Below are positions 6,664 to 14,577 of a stretch of 17,865 nucleotides of DNA, one piece after another. Each line of letters starts with the position of its first letter. Position 1 is the first letter of the stretch. A model generated the notes under the pieces. That model did no database searches. It was not told where the DNA came from and saw only the letters and a program-made list of their open reading frames with translations. The stretch spans positions 1-17,865 of the forward strand of contig CALZKX010000303.1 in assembly GCA_945788155.1 (NCBI GenBank). The letters run 5' to 3'. Source of the DNA: an uncultured Flavobacteriaceae bacterium (GTDB lineage: Bacteria > Bacteroidota > Bacteroidia > Flavobacteriales > Flavobacteriaceae). The position numbers and the translations under genes were made by a program.

Positions 6664-8691
6664 TTAAATAAGCATTTGCAAGAAATTAATTTCATTTATT
6701 ATAGGAATATGTAAATTTTCGGCCTTTTCACGTTTACTTGGTCCCATTTTATCGCCTGCAACCAAGTACGATGTTTTAGAAGAAATTGAAGACGATACTT
6801 TACCTCCATTATCCTCAATGAGTTTTTTAAGTTCATTACGAGACACTGTTTCAAAAACACCTGAAACAACAAAGGTTTGCCCTTTTAATTTATCTGTTTG
6901 ATTGGCTAGAACATCTTCAGATAAAGTCAATTGTACTCCAAATTCTTTTAATCTATCTATTATATGCACATTCTGTTCTGATAAGAAAAAATCAACGACA
7001 CTTTCAGCAATTTTAATTCCTATTTCATCAACATTCACTAAATCAAGGAGTGTTGCTTGTGATAAAGCATCAATATTCTTGTAGTGTATAGCTAACTTTT
7101 TAGCAACGGTTTCGCCTACATATCTAATTCCCAGTGCAAACAATACTCGCTCAAACGGAATTTGTTTAGAGGCTTCAATACCATTAACTAGATTTTCAGC
7201 ACTTTTTTCTGCCATTCGCTCTAAGGGCATAACTTGCTCCTTGGTTAATTCATACAAATCGGAATAATTATAAATCAATCCTTCATTAACCAATAATGCA
7301 ACGGTTTCTCCACCCAAACCTTCAATATCCATCGCTTTTCTGGAAATGAAATGCTGAATACGTCCAATTATTTGTGGTTTACAACCATTGTAATTAGGAC
7401 AATAATGTTGTGCTTCGCCTTCTTGCCTTACCAACTCAGTGTCGCATTCAGGACAATGCGTAATATATTGTGTTGGTTGCGAATCCATCTGTCGCTTGGT
7501 TAAATCTACTGCAATTATTTTAGGAATAATTTCACCTCCTTTTTCAACAAACACCTCATCACCTACTCTAATATCCAACTTTTCAATTTGGTCTGCATTA
7601 TGCAGTGATGCTCTTTTTACAGTGGTTCCAGCCAACTCTACAGGTTCTAAATTCGCCACAGGTGTAATAGCTCCTGTGCGACCAACTTGATAGGTTATTT
7701 CATTCAATCGTGTAGAAACTTGTTCTGCTTTAAATTTATAAGCTATTGCCCAACGAGGTGCTTTGGCTGTGTAACCCAGTTCTTCTTGCTGTTGCAAATC
7801 GTTTACTTTAATGACTACACCATCAGTTTCATAAGGCAAATCGTGACGATGAACATCCCAATAGTCAACAAACTCCAAAACTTCATCAATGGAGTTCACC
7901 AACTTTGCAGCACCAGGGACTTTAAAACCCATTTGTCTTGCAAGTTCTAAGCTTTCAAACTGTGTAAAGCCCTCTTTGCCTTCGGCATTTCTACCAAAGG
8001 GAGAAAAATTATCGTATAAAATAATGCTGTACAATAGGCACTCCAAAGGTCGTTTGGCAACTTCGGAACTATCTTGCAATTTCAAGCTTCCAGAGGCTGT
8101 GTTTCTTGGGTTTCTGTAGGGTTCTTCGCCTATTTCAATGCGTTCTTCATTCATTTTATTGAACCCTTCAAATGGTAGAACGATTTCACCGCGAATAGCA
8201 AATTTAGGTGGATAATTTCCTTTCAGTTTTAAAGGCACCGATTTAATGGTCTTAATATTTGCCGTCACATTATCACCTTGAGTACCATCACCTCTAGTTA
8301 CAGCTCGCAACAGACTTCCATTTTCATAAGTCAAACTTATGGATGCACCATCATACTTCAATTCGCAAGTGTATTGCACATCTCCATCCACCAACTTCTT
8401 AATTCGTGTTTCCCAATCCAGTAAATCTTCTTTGGAGTACGAATTATCCAACGAATACATTCGGTGCTCATGAACAACGGTTTCAAAGTTTTTGGTTACC
8501 TCGCCTCCAACACGTTTTGTTGGCGAATCAGCTTCTGTAAACTCTGGGTGTTTAGCCTCAAGTTCTTGAAGTTGTTGTAACTTTATATCAAACTCATAAT
8601 CGCTTATCGTAGGATTATCAAGTACGTAATAATTATAGTTATGTTGACGAAGCTCTTCGCTTAATGTTTTTATTTGCTGCTGGATATCCAT
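6664..8691 (-). CDS. ligA: NAD-dependent DNA ligase LigA
   Basis: A 675-residue cytoplasmic ligase that seals nicks in replication and repair using NAD. All domains are present in order: the Ia NMN-binding segment with HNYNYYVLDNPTISDYEFD at about 17-35; the adenylation domain with the catalytic Lys112 in LKYDG; the OB fold with YQVGRTGAITPVA at about 334-346; a zinc finger with Cys413, Cys416, Cys431 and Cys437; the helix-hairpin-helix region at about 450-585; and a BRCT domain at about 602-675. One oddity is a segment at about 229-242 (FSPFGRNAEGKEGF) inside the adenylation domain, whose DNA looks like an inserted palindromic repeat. The start at 8691 gives the usual MDIQQQIKTLSEEL beginning. 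It is divergent from the hexosaminidase gene across 58 bp. Confidence 0.97.
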   Translation of the reverse strand: MDIQQQIKTLSEELRQHNYNYYVLDNPTISDYEFDIKLQQLQELEAKHPEFTEADSPTKRVGGEVTKNFETVVHEHRMYSLDNSYSKEDLLDWETRIKKLVDGDVQYTCELKYDGASISLTYENGSLLRAVTRGDGTQGDNVTANIKTIKSVPLKLKGNYPPKFAIRGEIVLPFEGFNKMNEERIEIGEEPYRNPRNTASGSLKLQDSSEVAKRPLECLLYSIILYDNFSPFGRNAEGKEGFTQFESLELARQMGFKVPGAAKLVNSIDEVLEFVDYWDVHRHDLPYETDGVVIKVNDLQQQEELGYTAKAPRWAIAYKFKAEQVSTRLNEITYQVGRTGAITPVANLEPVELAGTTVKRASLHNADQIEKLDIRVGDEVFVEKGGEIIPKIIAVDLTKRQMDSQPTQYITHCPECDTELVRQEGEAQHYCPNYNGCKPQIIGRIQHFISRKAMDIEGLGGETVALLVNEGLIYNYSDLYELTKEQVMPLERMAEKSAENLVNGIEASKQIPFERVLFALGIRYVGETVAKKLAIHYKNIDALSQATLLDLVNVDEIGIKIAESVVDFFLSEQNVHIIDRLKEFGVQLTLSEDVLANQTDKLKGQTFVVSGVFETVSRNELKKLIEDNGGKVSSSISSKTSYLVAGDKMGPSKREKAENLHIPIINEINFLQMLI
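7966..8007 (-). repeat. REP-like element inside ligA, in frame
   Basis: These 42 bases encode residues 229-242 of LigA. The segment contains CTCCCTTTGG on the coding strand, then TGCC-GAA-GGCA (a small hairpin, 7977-7987), then AGAGGGC, which can pair imperfectly with the first part. The order and wording resemble an intergenic repeat that I recall from flavobacteria. Family members, as remembered, lack this loop. Confidence 0.5.
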
Positions 8692-8699
8692 GAAAATTT

Positions 8700-8720
8700 C
8701 TAAAAAAGTTATCTTTTTAG
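8700..8720. repeat. Inverted repeat in the ligA-hexosaminidase divergent spacer
   Basis: CTAAAAA(A)G and CTTTTTAG flank TTAT, an 8-bp stem with one bulged A. Near matches to the -7 element occur in it on both strands: TATCTTTT (plus, 8710-8717) and TAACTTTT (minus, 8712-8705). Each differs from TAnnTTTG in the last base. It may hold overlapping divergent promoters or their operator. Confidence 0.4.
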
Positions 8721-8749
8721 GCTATATTTAAAACTTCTAATATACTAAA

Positions 8750-11020
8750 ATGCATTACAAGAAAATACTCCTAGCTCTGGTTTTTATGAGCTTTTTATTC
8801 AACTGTAAAGAAGTAGATAAATTAACAAAAGAGGTATTAATAATTCCGCAACCATTAGAACAAACAATTAATAAAGGTGAATTTATTTTAAACGCATCAA
8901 CTGGAATTGATTATGATGAAAATTTTAAAATATCTGCTGAATTTTTAAAATCATATATTGAAGAAGGTAGCAAACTAAAACTACAGGAAAACAATACGAT
9001 ATCATTTATTAAAGACGATGGTTTAACTGATGAAGGTTATACACTTGAAATCTCACCAAACAATATAAAAATCAAAGCCAAAACAGACCAAGGTGCTTTT
9101 TATGCTGTACAATCCTTAAGACAACTCCTTCCGCCAGAATTTGAAAATGGAACATTTGAAGAAAACGAAATAGCTATTCCTTCAGTAACAATTAAAGACA
9201 AACCTCAATTCTCTTATCGAGGCATGCATCTAGATGTTGGCAGGCACATGTTTTCGGTAGATTTCATTAAAAAATACATCGATGCCTTAGCGATGTTAAA
9301 GATGAACACCTTTCATTGGCATTTAACCGAAGACCAAGGTTGGCGCATTGAGATTAAAAAATATCCAAAACTTCAAGAAGTCGCTGCCTATAGAAATGAA
9401 ACGTTAATTGGACATTACAATGACCAGCCTCATCAGTTTGATGATAATCAATATGGTGGTTATTACACACAAGAAGAAGTAAAAGCCATTGTTGCGTATG
9501 CACAAAGCCGTTTTGTGACTGTGATACCAGAAATTGAACTTCCTGGACATAGTCAAGCTGCCATTGCAGCATATCCTGAATTAGGTTGCACAGGAGTACA
9601 AGTTGAAGTAGCTACAAAATGGGGTGTTTTTGAAGACATTTATTGTCCAAAAGAAGAAACATTCGCTTTTTTAGAAGATGTTTTAGACGAAGTATTAGCA
9701 CTGTTCCCAAGTGAATATATTCATATTGGTGGCGATGAAGCACCAAAAATCAGATGGAACAATTGCGAGCATTGTCAGGCACTTATTAAAAAGGAAGGCC
9801 TAAAAGGTGAACACGAATTGCAGAGTTATTTTATCTCAAAAATTGAAAAGCACCTAAACAGCAAAGGCAGACAAATTATTGGTTGGGACGAAATTTTAGA
9901 AGGTGGTTTAGCGCCAAACGCTACAGTCATGTCCTGGCGAGGGATTAATGGTGCTATTGAGGCGGCTAAACAGCATCATAACGTAGTGATGACACCTACA
10001 AGTCATTGCTATTTTGACTATTATCAAAGTGAAAACGAAAATGAGCCTATAGCCATTGGAGGCTTTTTACCATTAGAAAAAGTGTATAGTTTTAATCCTA
10101 TTCCCGAAGAATTAACTCAGGAAGAAGCAAAATATGTGCTTGGTGCTCAAGGAAATATTTGGACCGAATATATGAAAACTTCCGAGCATGTAGAGTATAT
10201 GGCATTTCCGCGTATACTAGCCATGAGTGAAGTGGTTTGGTCGAAGCCAGAAAACAAAAGCTATCCAGATTTTGTAAAACGCGTTGAAGACTTCCATAAA
10301 CGATTGGATGCTTTAAATATAAATTATGCTAATCATTTATATGAAATTGAAGGTAAGTTGGTTTCAAATGACAAAAGGTTGAGTTTTGAGTTAAGTAATA
10401 CATCAAACAACAATCACATAGCATACTCTATTGACGGAAAAGAACCAGTCTATCTTCTCTACCCTGAATACGAAAAGCCAATTACTGTAGATAAATCAAT
10501 GACCATTAAAGCGGCAACTTTTAATTCAAATGGAAAACAACTAAGCTCAATATTCTCGCAAAGCATTAATCTACATAAAGCCGTTGGAAAAACCATTACC
10601 ATTAATAAAGAACCACACAAATCCTATCCTGGAAGTGGTGCTAATGGTTTAGTTAATGGTATTTTAGGAAGCGATTCGCGCTATGGTGGCAAAGAATGGT
10701 TAGGATTTTGGGGAGACGATATTGAAATTACCATTGACTTAGGTGTAGAAACAGAGATTAACTCAATTAAAACTAGATTTCACAATGGCAATGGACAATG
10801 GATTTATGCACCAACAGAAATTGAATTTGAATTTGAAAATGAAACCAAGCACTTGAAAATTCCAGAATCAAAAGATAATCTTGTAAATATCGCTCTGTAT
10901 GTTAAAGTTAAAACCAGAATTATAACTCTTAAAATAGCAAATTATGGCACCATTCCAGAAGGTAAGCAAGGTGATGGCAATAAAGCGTGGACGTTTATTG
11001 ATGAAATTATTATTAATTAG
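8750..11020 (+). CDS. GH20 beta-N-acetylhexosaminidase, lipoprotein
   Basis: A 756-residue exo-glycosidase. MHYKKILLALVFMSFLFNCK is a lipoprotein signal with Cys19. Residues about 30-150 are the GH20 N-terminal alpha/beta domain, and about 155-500 the TIM barrel: RGMHLDVGRH at 157-166, HWHLTEDQGWR at 189-199, PEIELPGHSQA at 260-270, and the catalytic Asp329-Glu330 in HIGGDE, with WD at 379-380 and NIWTEY at 469-474 near the substrate. The C-terminal 230 residues hold a chitobiase/Fn3-like segment (about 530-610) and a discoidin-like beta-sandwich (about 620-756, ending WTFIDEIIIN). It would release terminal GlcNAc or GalNAc from glycans by substrate-assisted catalysis at the cell envelope. 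It is followed at 172 bp by cutC and the beta-mannosidase. Confidence 0.95.
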   Translation: MHYKKILLALVFMSFLFNCKEVDKLTKEVLIIPQPLEQTINKGEFILNASTGIDYDENFKISAEFLKSYIEEGSKLKLQENNTISFIKDDGLTDEGYTLEISPNNIKIKAKTDQGAFYAVQSLRQLLPPEFENGTFEENEIAIPSVTIKDKPQFSYRGMHLDVGRHMFSVDFIKKYIDALAMLKMNTFHWHLTEDQGWRIEIKKYPKLQEVAAYRNETLIGHYNDQPHQFDDNQYGGYYTQEEVKAIVAYAQSRFVTVIPEIELPGHSQAAIAAYPELGCTGVQVEVATKWGVFEDIYCPKEETFAFLEDVLDEVLALFPSEYIHIGGDEAPKIRWNNCEHCQALIKKEGLKGEHELQSYFISKIEKHLNSKGRQIIGWDEILEGGLAPNATVMSWRGINGAIEAAKQHHNVVMTPTSHCYFDYYQSENENEPIAIGGFLPLEKVYSFNPIPEELTQEEAKYVLGAQGNIWTEYMKTSEHVEYMAFPRILAMSEVVWSKPENKSYPDFVKRVEDFHKRLDALNINYANHLYEIEGKLVSNDKRLSFELSNTSNNNHIAYSIDGKEPVYLLYPEYEKPITVDKSMTIKAATFNSNGKQLSSIFSQSINLHKAVGKTITINKEPHKSYPGSGANGLVNGILGSDSRYGGKEWLGFWGDDIEITIDLGVETEINSIKTRFHNGNGQWIYAPTEIEFEFENETKHLKIPESKDNLVNIALYVKVKTRIITLKIANYGTIPEGKQGDGNKAWTFIDEIIIN

Positions 11021-11054
11021 AGTCATGACATGAGAACCAAGAATCAAGACAATT

Positions 11055-11096
11055 CCCTCCTTGAGGAGGGAAAAATCGCTTTAGCGATTAGGGAGG
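11055..11096. repeat. Composite double-hairpin element between hexosaminidase and cutC
   Basis: Two adjacent perfect hairpins: CCCTCC-TTGA-GGAGGG (11055-11070) and AATCGCT-TT-AGCGATT (11074-11089), followed by GGGAGG (11091-11096), which offers GGAGG as an alternative partner for CCTCC in the first arm. No T-run follows, so it is not an intrinsic terminator. The CCCTCC...GGGAGGTG wording resembles intergenic repeats that I recall from flavobacterial genomes. It lies in a probable operon spacer and may stabilise or process the transcript. Confidence 0.75.
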
Positions 11097-11137
11097 TGTT
11101 ATATTCTTCTCAAAAAATCAAACTATAATTAAAAAGA

Positions 11138-11187
11138 TTCCTGCCTTGTGCCACTGCTAAAGCTAAGGCGACACGCAGTCGCAGGAA
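11138..11187. repeat. Second palindromic element, abutting cutC
   Basis: Outer arms TTCCTGC (11138-11144) and GCAGGAA (11181-11187) are perfect complements. Inside are GCGAC-ACGCA-GTCGC (11168-11182, overlapping the outer right arm and so mutually exclusive with it) and GCTAAAGC. It ends 5 bp before the cutC ATG. It is noticeably GC-richer than its surroundings. It gives the cutC frame a spurious GTG-initiated extension from 11148. Confidence 0.65.
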
Positions 11188-11192
11188 ATATT

Positions 11193-11882
11193 ATGAAACT
11201 AGAAATCTGTGCCAACTCATATCAGTCTGCCATAAATGCTCAAGAAGCTGGAGCTCATCGCATAGAGTTATGCCAAGAATTGTCTATTGGTGGCATTACA
11301 CCAAGTTATGGACTATTGAAACAAGTAACAGATACGCTTTCAATTCCAGTGTTTGTATTAATTAGACCACGAAGCGGGAACTTTGTTTATACAGATGAAG
11401 AATTTGATATCATGAAACAAAACATTCAATTATGCAAACATTTAGGCTGCACTGGAATCGTTTCTGGTATTTTAAAAAATGACAATACCATTGATATTGA
11501 AAGAACAAAAGAACTCATTGAACTTTCAAGACCATTAGCATTTACATTTCATCGTGCTTTTGATTGTGTTAGTAATCCTTCTGAAGCGTTAGAACAGCTA
11601 ATCGATTTAGGTGTTGATAGAGTTTTAACTTCTGGCTTGGAAACCTCGGCTGAAAAAGGTTTGAATGTATTAAAACAGTTGCAAGAGCAAGCCAATGGAA
11701 GAATAACAATTTTAGCTGGAGGAGGTATCAATTCAGACAATGCCAAATTGTTTAAAGAAGCTGGTTTACACGAAATTCATGCGTCTGCTTCATCTACAAT
11801 AAAAAGTGATGGTTTCTTATTTTCAGTACCAATCACTTATTCTGATACAAAAAAAATTAAAGCCATTTTAGATGCGATATAG
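11193..11882 (+). CDS. cutC: CutC family TIM-barrel protein (named copper homeostasis protein)
   Basis: A 229-residue cytoplasmic protein with the CutC signature segments: GAHRIELCQELSIGGITPS at about 20-38, LIRPRSGNFVYTDEE at 56-70, FHRAFD at 119-124, VLTSGLETSAEKG at about 144-156, ILAGGGIN at 173-180 and HASAS at about 196-200. Length is normal. The start at 11193 (MKLEICANSYQSA) is the family start; a GTG 15 codons upstream would translate a palindromic repeat, so I rejected it. The copper role named for the E. coli gene is disputed. Here the gene sits between two exo-glycosidases and overlaps the beta-mannosidase gene by 11 bp. That hints at a job in sugar metabolism, but this is inference only. 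Confidence 0.9.
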   Translation: MKLEICANSYQSAINAQEAGAHRIELCQELSIGGITPSYGLLKQVTDTLSIPVFVLIRPRSGNFVYTDEEFDIMKQNIQLCKHLGCTGIVSGILKNDNTIDIERTKELIELSRPLAFTFHRAFDCVSNPSEALEQLIDLGVDRVLTSGLETSAEKGLNVLKQLQEQANGRITILAGGGINSDNAKLFKEAGLHEIHASASSTIKSDGFLFSVPITYSDTKKIKAILDAI

Positions 11883-14358
11883 TGTTCTGCTTTTAATACT
11901 TGTTTGTTTTAGCTGTCAAACCAAACATGACGTACCAAAAACCATTGAACTACATAGTAATTGGGAGTTTAAAAAAGTGAGTGATTCAAACTGGTATTCA
12001 GCAACGGTTCCTGGAAATGTGCATTCCGATTTATTAGAAAACAACCTCATTAAAAATCCTTTTATTGGAAATAACGAACATGATTTACAATGGATTTCTG
12101 AAACTGATTGGGAATATAAAACGACATTTACTTTAGATAAAAGCGCACTTCAAAAAAAACACCTTGAGCTCAATTTTGAAGGTTTAGACACCTACGCCTC
12201 TGTTTACTTAAATGATAGTTTGATTCTAAAAACCAATAATGCTTTTCGTGAGTTTCAAGTAGATGTTAAACCATTACTAAAAACTGAAAACGAATTACGT
12301 ATTCTGTTTGAAAATAACACCAAATACGAAGAGCAAGCAAAAGCACAATTAGGTTATACGTTACCAGAAGGCAATCGTATTTTCACTAGAAAAGCACAAT
12401 TTCAATACGGTTGGGATTGGGGACCAAAGCTAAACACAAGTGGCATTTGGCGAGCAGTTAAATTAGTGACGTGGAATGAGTTTAAAATTGAAAACATTTA
12501 TATAAAACAACAAGAACTTACAGATGCTAATGCTAAACTTCAAATTCAACTTCAAAACAAAACTCTGTTAGATAAAGAATTAACCTATAGTATTTACTTA
12601 AATGATTCTTTAGTATCTCAACAGTCAGAAATTAGTAAGCAGAAATCAGAAATAAATTTTGAAATCAAAAACCCAAAACGTTGGTGGCCACATAATTTGG
12701 GTGACCCTTATTTGTATGATATTAAAGTGGTTACAAAAAAAGATGATATTATTCTTGATAGCATCTCAACAAAAATAGGCTTGCGAACTATTGAATTGGT
12801 CACAGAAAAAGACAGTATTGGCGAATCCTTTTATTTTAAAGTGAATGATGTTCCTGTGTATGCAAAAGGTGCCAACTATATTCCGCAAAATTCTATGCAA
12901 AATAAAGTGACTGATGCGCATTATAAAAAACTACTTGATGATGCTGTTGCTGCCAATATGAATTTATTGCGTGTTTGGGGAGGAGGTATTTATGAAAATG
13001 ATATTTTTTATGAGTTGTGCGATGAAAAAGGCATCCTCGTTTGGCAAGATTTTATGTTTGCCTGTGCCATGTATCCAGGAGATAAAGCCTTTTTAAAAAA
13101 TGTAGAGAAAGAAGCCATAGACAATGTAAAACGTTTAAGAAATCATGCAAGTATCGCCTTATGGTGCGGTAATAACGAAAACAGCGAAGGTTGGCATCGT
13201 TGGGGTTGGCAAGATGGACGTTCTAAATTTGAAAAGGAAGAAATATGGAATAATTATTTAAAGGTATTTGATTCCATTTTACCAAATACGGTTGCGAATT
13301 TAACAGATACTGATTATTGGGAAACCTCGCCAAAATATGGACGTGGAAATCCCAAATATGAATTTGAAGGTGACGCTCATGATTGGTGGGTTTGGCATGA
13401 TGCTTATCCTTTTGAGCATCTGGAAGAACGTGTTCCGCGTTTTATGAGTGAATTCGGCATGCAATCCTTCCCAAGTTATGAGGTGATTAGATATATGCTT
13501 CAAGCTGATTCTATAATTAATGAAGTCCCGATAGCTATCGGGATTAAAAACCATCAAAAGCACATTCGTGGGTTTGAACTGATTGATGAATATATGGCTC
13601 GTGATTTTCCTGTGCCAACAAAGGTTGAGGATTATGTGTATACGAGTCAATTATTACAAGCCTATGGCATTACCAAAGGTATAGAAGCACAACGACGTGC
13701 AAAACCATATAATATGGGAACTTTGTTTTGGCAGTTGAATGATTGTTGGCCAGCTGTTTCATGGTCAAGCATTGACTTTTTTGGGAATTGGAAAGCCTTA
13801 CATTATAAAGCTAAAAAGGCTTTTGAAAACCTATTAATTTCATCTGTTGTAAATGATAATGCTTTAAGAATATTTATGGTTAATGATACACTTACAGATA
13901 TTGCTCTTAATCTAAAAATTGAACTTATAGAATTTAATGGAAACCTTATTTGGTCTGATATAATTACTGATACCGCTGAATCAAATTCATCAGATTTAAT
14001 TTTTGCAATGGATTTAGAAAACTGGAGTTTCAATAAAAATTCATCTGTTTTAAAAATATCTTCAGAAAATAATCAGTGGCTCTATTACTTTTCAAAACCA
14101 AAAGACTTAAAACTTCAAAAAGCTGAAATCACTAAAGAAATCATAAAAACTTCATCTGGATTTAAGATAAAACTATCAAGCTCAACATTGCAGAAAGATG
14201 TGTTTTTGTATTCAAAAGAAAAAGGACATTTTACTAATAACTTCTTTGATTTATTGCCAAATGAAATTGCGGAAATAGAATTTAAAACTGACGCAGAAAA
14301 CTTAAAGGATTTAAAGATTAAAACGCTAAATGAGTTTGTGAACAAAAAAAGCCTTTAA
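11872..14358 (+). CDS. GH2 beta-mannosidase, lipoprotein
   Basis: An 828-residue exo-enzyme that removes beta-linked mannose. MRYSVLLLILVCFSCQTK is a lipoprotein signal with Cys15. Domain order is GH2 jelly roll (about 25-200, with VPGNVHSDLL at 46-55 and FQYGWDWGPKL at 177-187), an Ig-like domain (about 205-305), the TIM barrel (about 305-650) and C-terminal beta domains. Catalytic residues are Glu436 in WCGNNENSEGW and Glu527 in FMSEFGMQSFPS; LFWQLNDCWPAVSWS at about 618-632 closes the barrel. Residues 552-558 (VPIAIGI) are encoded by a perfect palindrome and look inserted. The ATG overlaps cutC by 11 bp. With the hexosaminidase it could take apart Man-beta-1,4-GlcNAc cores or beta-mannan-type oligosaccharides; no SusC/D pair is in view. 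Confidence 0.95.
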   Translation: MRYSVLLLILVCFSCQTKHDVPKTIELHSNWEFKKVSDSNWYSATVPGNVHSDLLENNLIKNPFIGNNEHDLQWISETDWEYKTTFTLDKSALQKKHLELNFEGLDTYASVYLNDSLILKTNNAFREFQVDVKPLLKTENELRILFENNTKYEEQAKAQLGYTLPEGNRIFTRKAQFQYGWDWGPKLNTSGIWRAVKLVTWNEFKIENIYIKQQELTDANAKLQIQLQNKTLLDKELTYSIYLNDSLVSQQSEISKQKSEINFEIKNPKRWWPHNLGDPYLYDIKVVTKKDDIILDSISTKIGLRTIELVTEKDSIGESFYFKVNDVPVYAKGANYIPQNSMQNKVTDAHYKKLLDDAVAANMNLLRVWGGGIYENDIFYELCDEKGILVWQDFMFACAMYPGDKAFLKNVEKEAIDNVKRLRNHASIALWCGNNENSEGWHRWGWQDGRSKFEKEEIWNNYLKVFDSILPNTVANLTDTDYWETSPKYGRGNPKYEFEGDAHDWWVWHDAYPFEHLEERVPRFMSEFGMQSFPSYEVIRYMLQADSIINEVPIAIGIKNHQKHIRGFELIDEYMARDFPVPTKVEDYVYTSQLLQAYGITKGIEAQRRAKPYNMGTLFWQLNDCWPAVSWSSIDFFGNWKALHYKAKKAFENLLISSVVNDNALRIFMVNDTLTDIALNLKIELIEFNGNLIWSDIITDTAESNSSDLIFAMDLENWSFNKNSSVLKISSENNQWLYYFSKPKDLKLQKAEITKEIIKTSSGFKIKLSSSTLQKDVFLYSKEKGHFTNNFFDLLPNEIAEIEFKTDAENLKDLKIKTLNEFVNKKSL
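13526..13543. repeat. Perfect 18-bp palindrome inside the beta-mannosidase gene
   Basis: TCCCGATAGCTATCGGGA is fully self-complementary and keeps the reading frame, supplying most of VPIAIGI (residues 552-558). It is GC-rich against an AT-rich gene and sits between the nucleophile Glu527 and the RGFELIDEY helix. I recall the same word as an abundant intergenic repeat in flavobacteria; this needs a count. Confidence 0.9.
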
Positions 14359-14549
14359 GTTTATCTTATATTCAAGAAAAGATAAATCCAAAAGACTAAT
14401 TTATGAATAGCAATTGACACTATAAGCAAATTATCCCTAACAAGTTTTGCTAACGACGAACAAAAAACAACAAATACAACTAAGAAGCAAAAAAAACAAC
14501 AATACAAAAACCATACAAAGAAGATAATAATAGTGTTAAATGGCCCAGA
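14359..14549. other. 191-bp spacer between convergent genes, with a T-poor A-rich tract
   Basis: No gene is supported. From about 14452 to 14530 the plus strand is almost entirely A and C with a little G, rich in AAC and AAG words and nearly free of T. One frame is open from 14407 to 14553 but has no ATG, GTG or TTG start near its beginning. A weak hairpin lies at the right end. Confidence 0.6.
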
Positions 14550-14577
14550 CTAAGTTCTATCTGGTTTTAGCCATTTA
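14537..14577. terminator. Possible hairpin terminator between convergent genes
   Basis: TAAATGGC (14537-14544) pairs with GCCATTTA (14570-14577), and CCAGA (14545-14549) with TCTGG (14560-14564), leaving a 5-base bulge and a 10-base loop. It overlaps the 3' end of the LOG-family gene. There is no T-run on either side, so a terminator role is tentative. Confidence 0.35.

Noticed and set aside
11148..11192. GTG-initiated 15-residue extension of CutC
   Set aside because: The extension is the translation of a palindromic repeat element, and MKLEICANSY is the family start.
13300..13650. 116-codon open frame antisense to the beta-mannosidase gene
   Set aside because: It lies wholly opposite a conserved catalytic domain, has no promoter-like element, and its peptide resembles nothing recognised.
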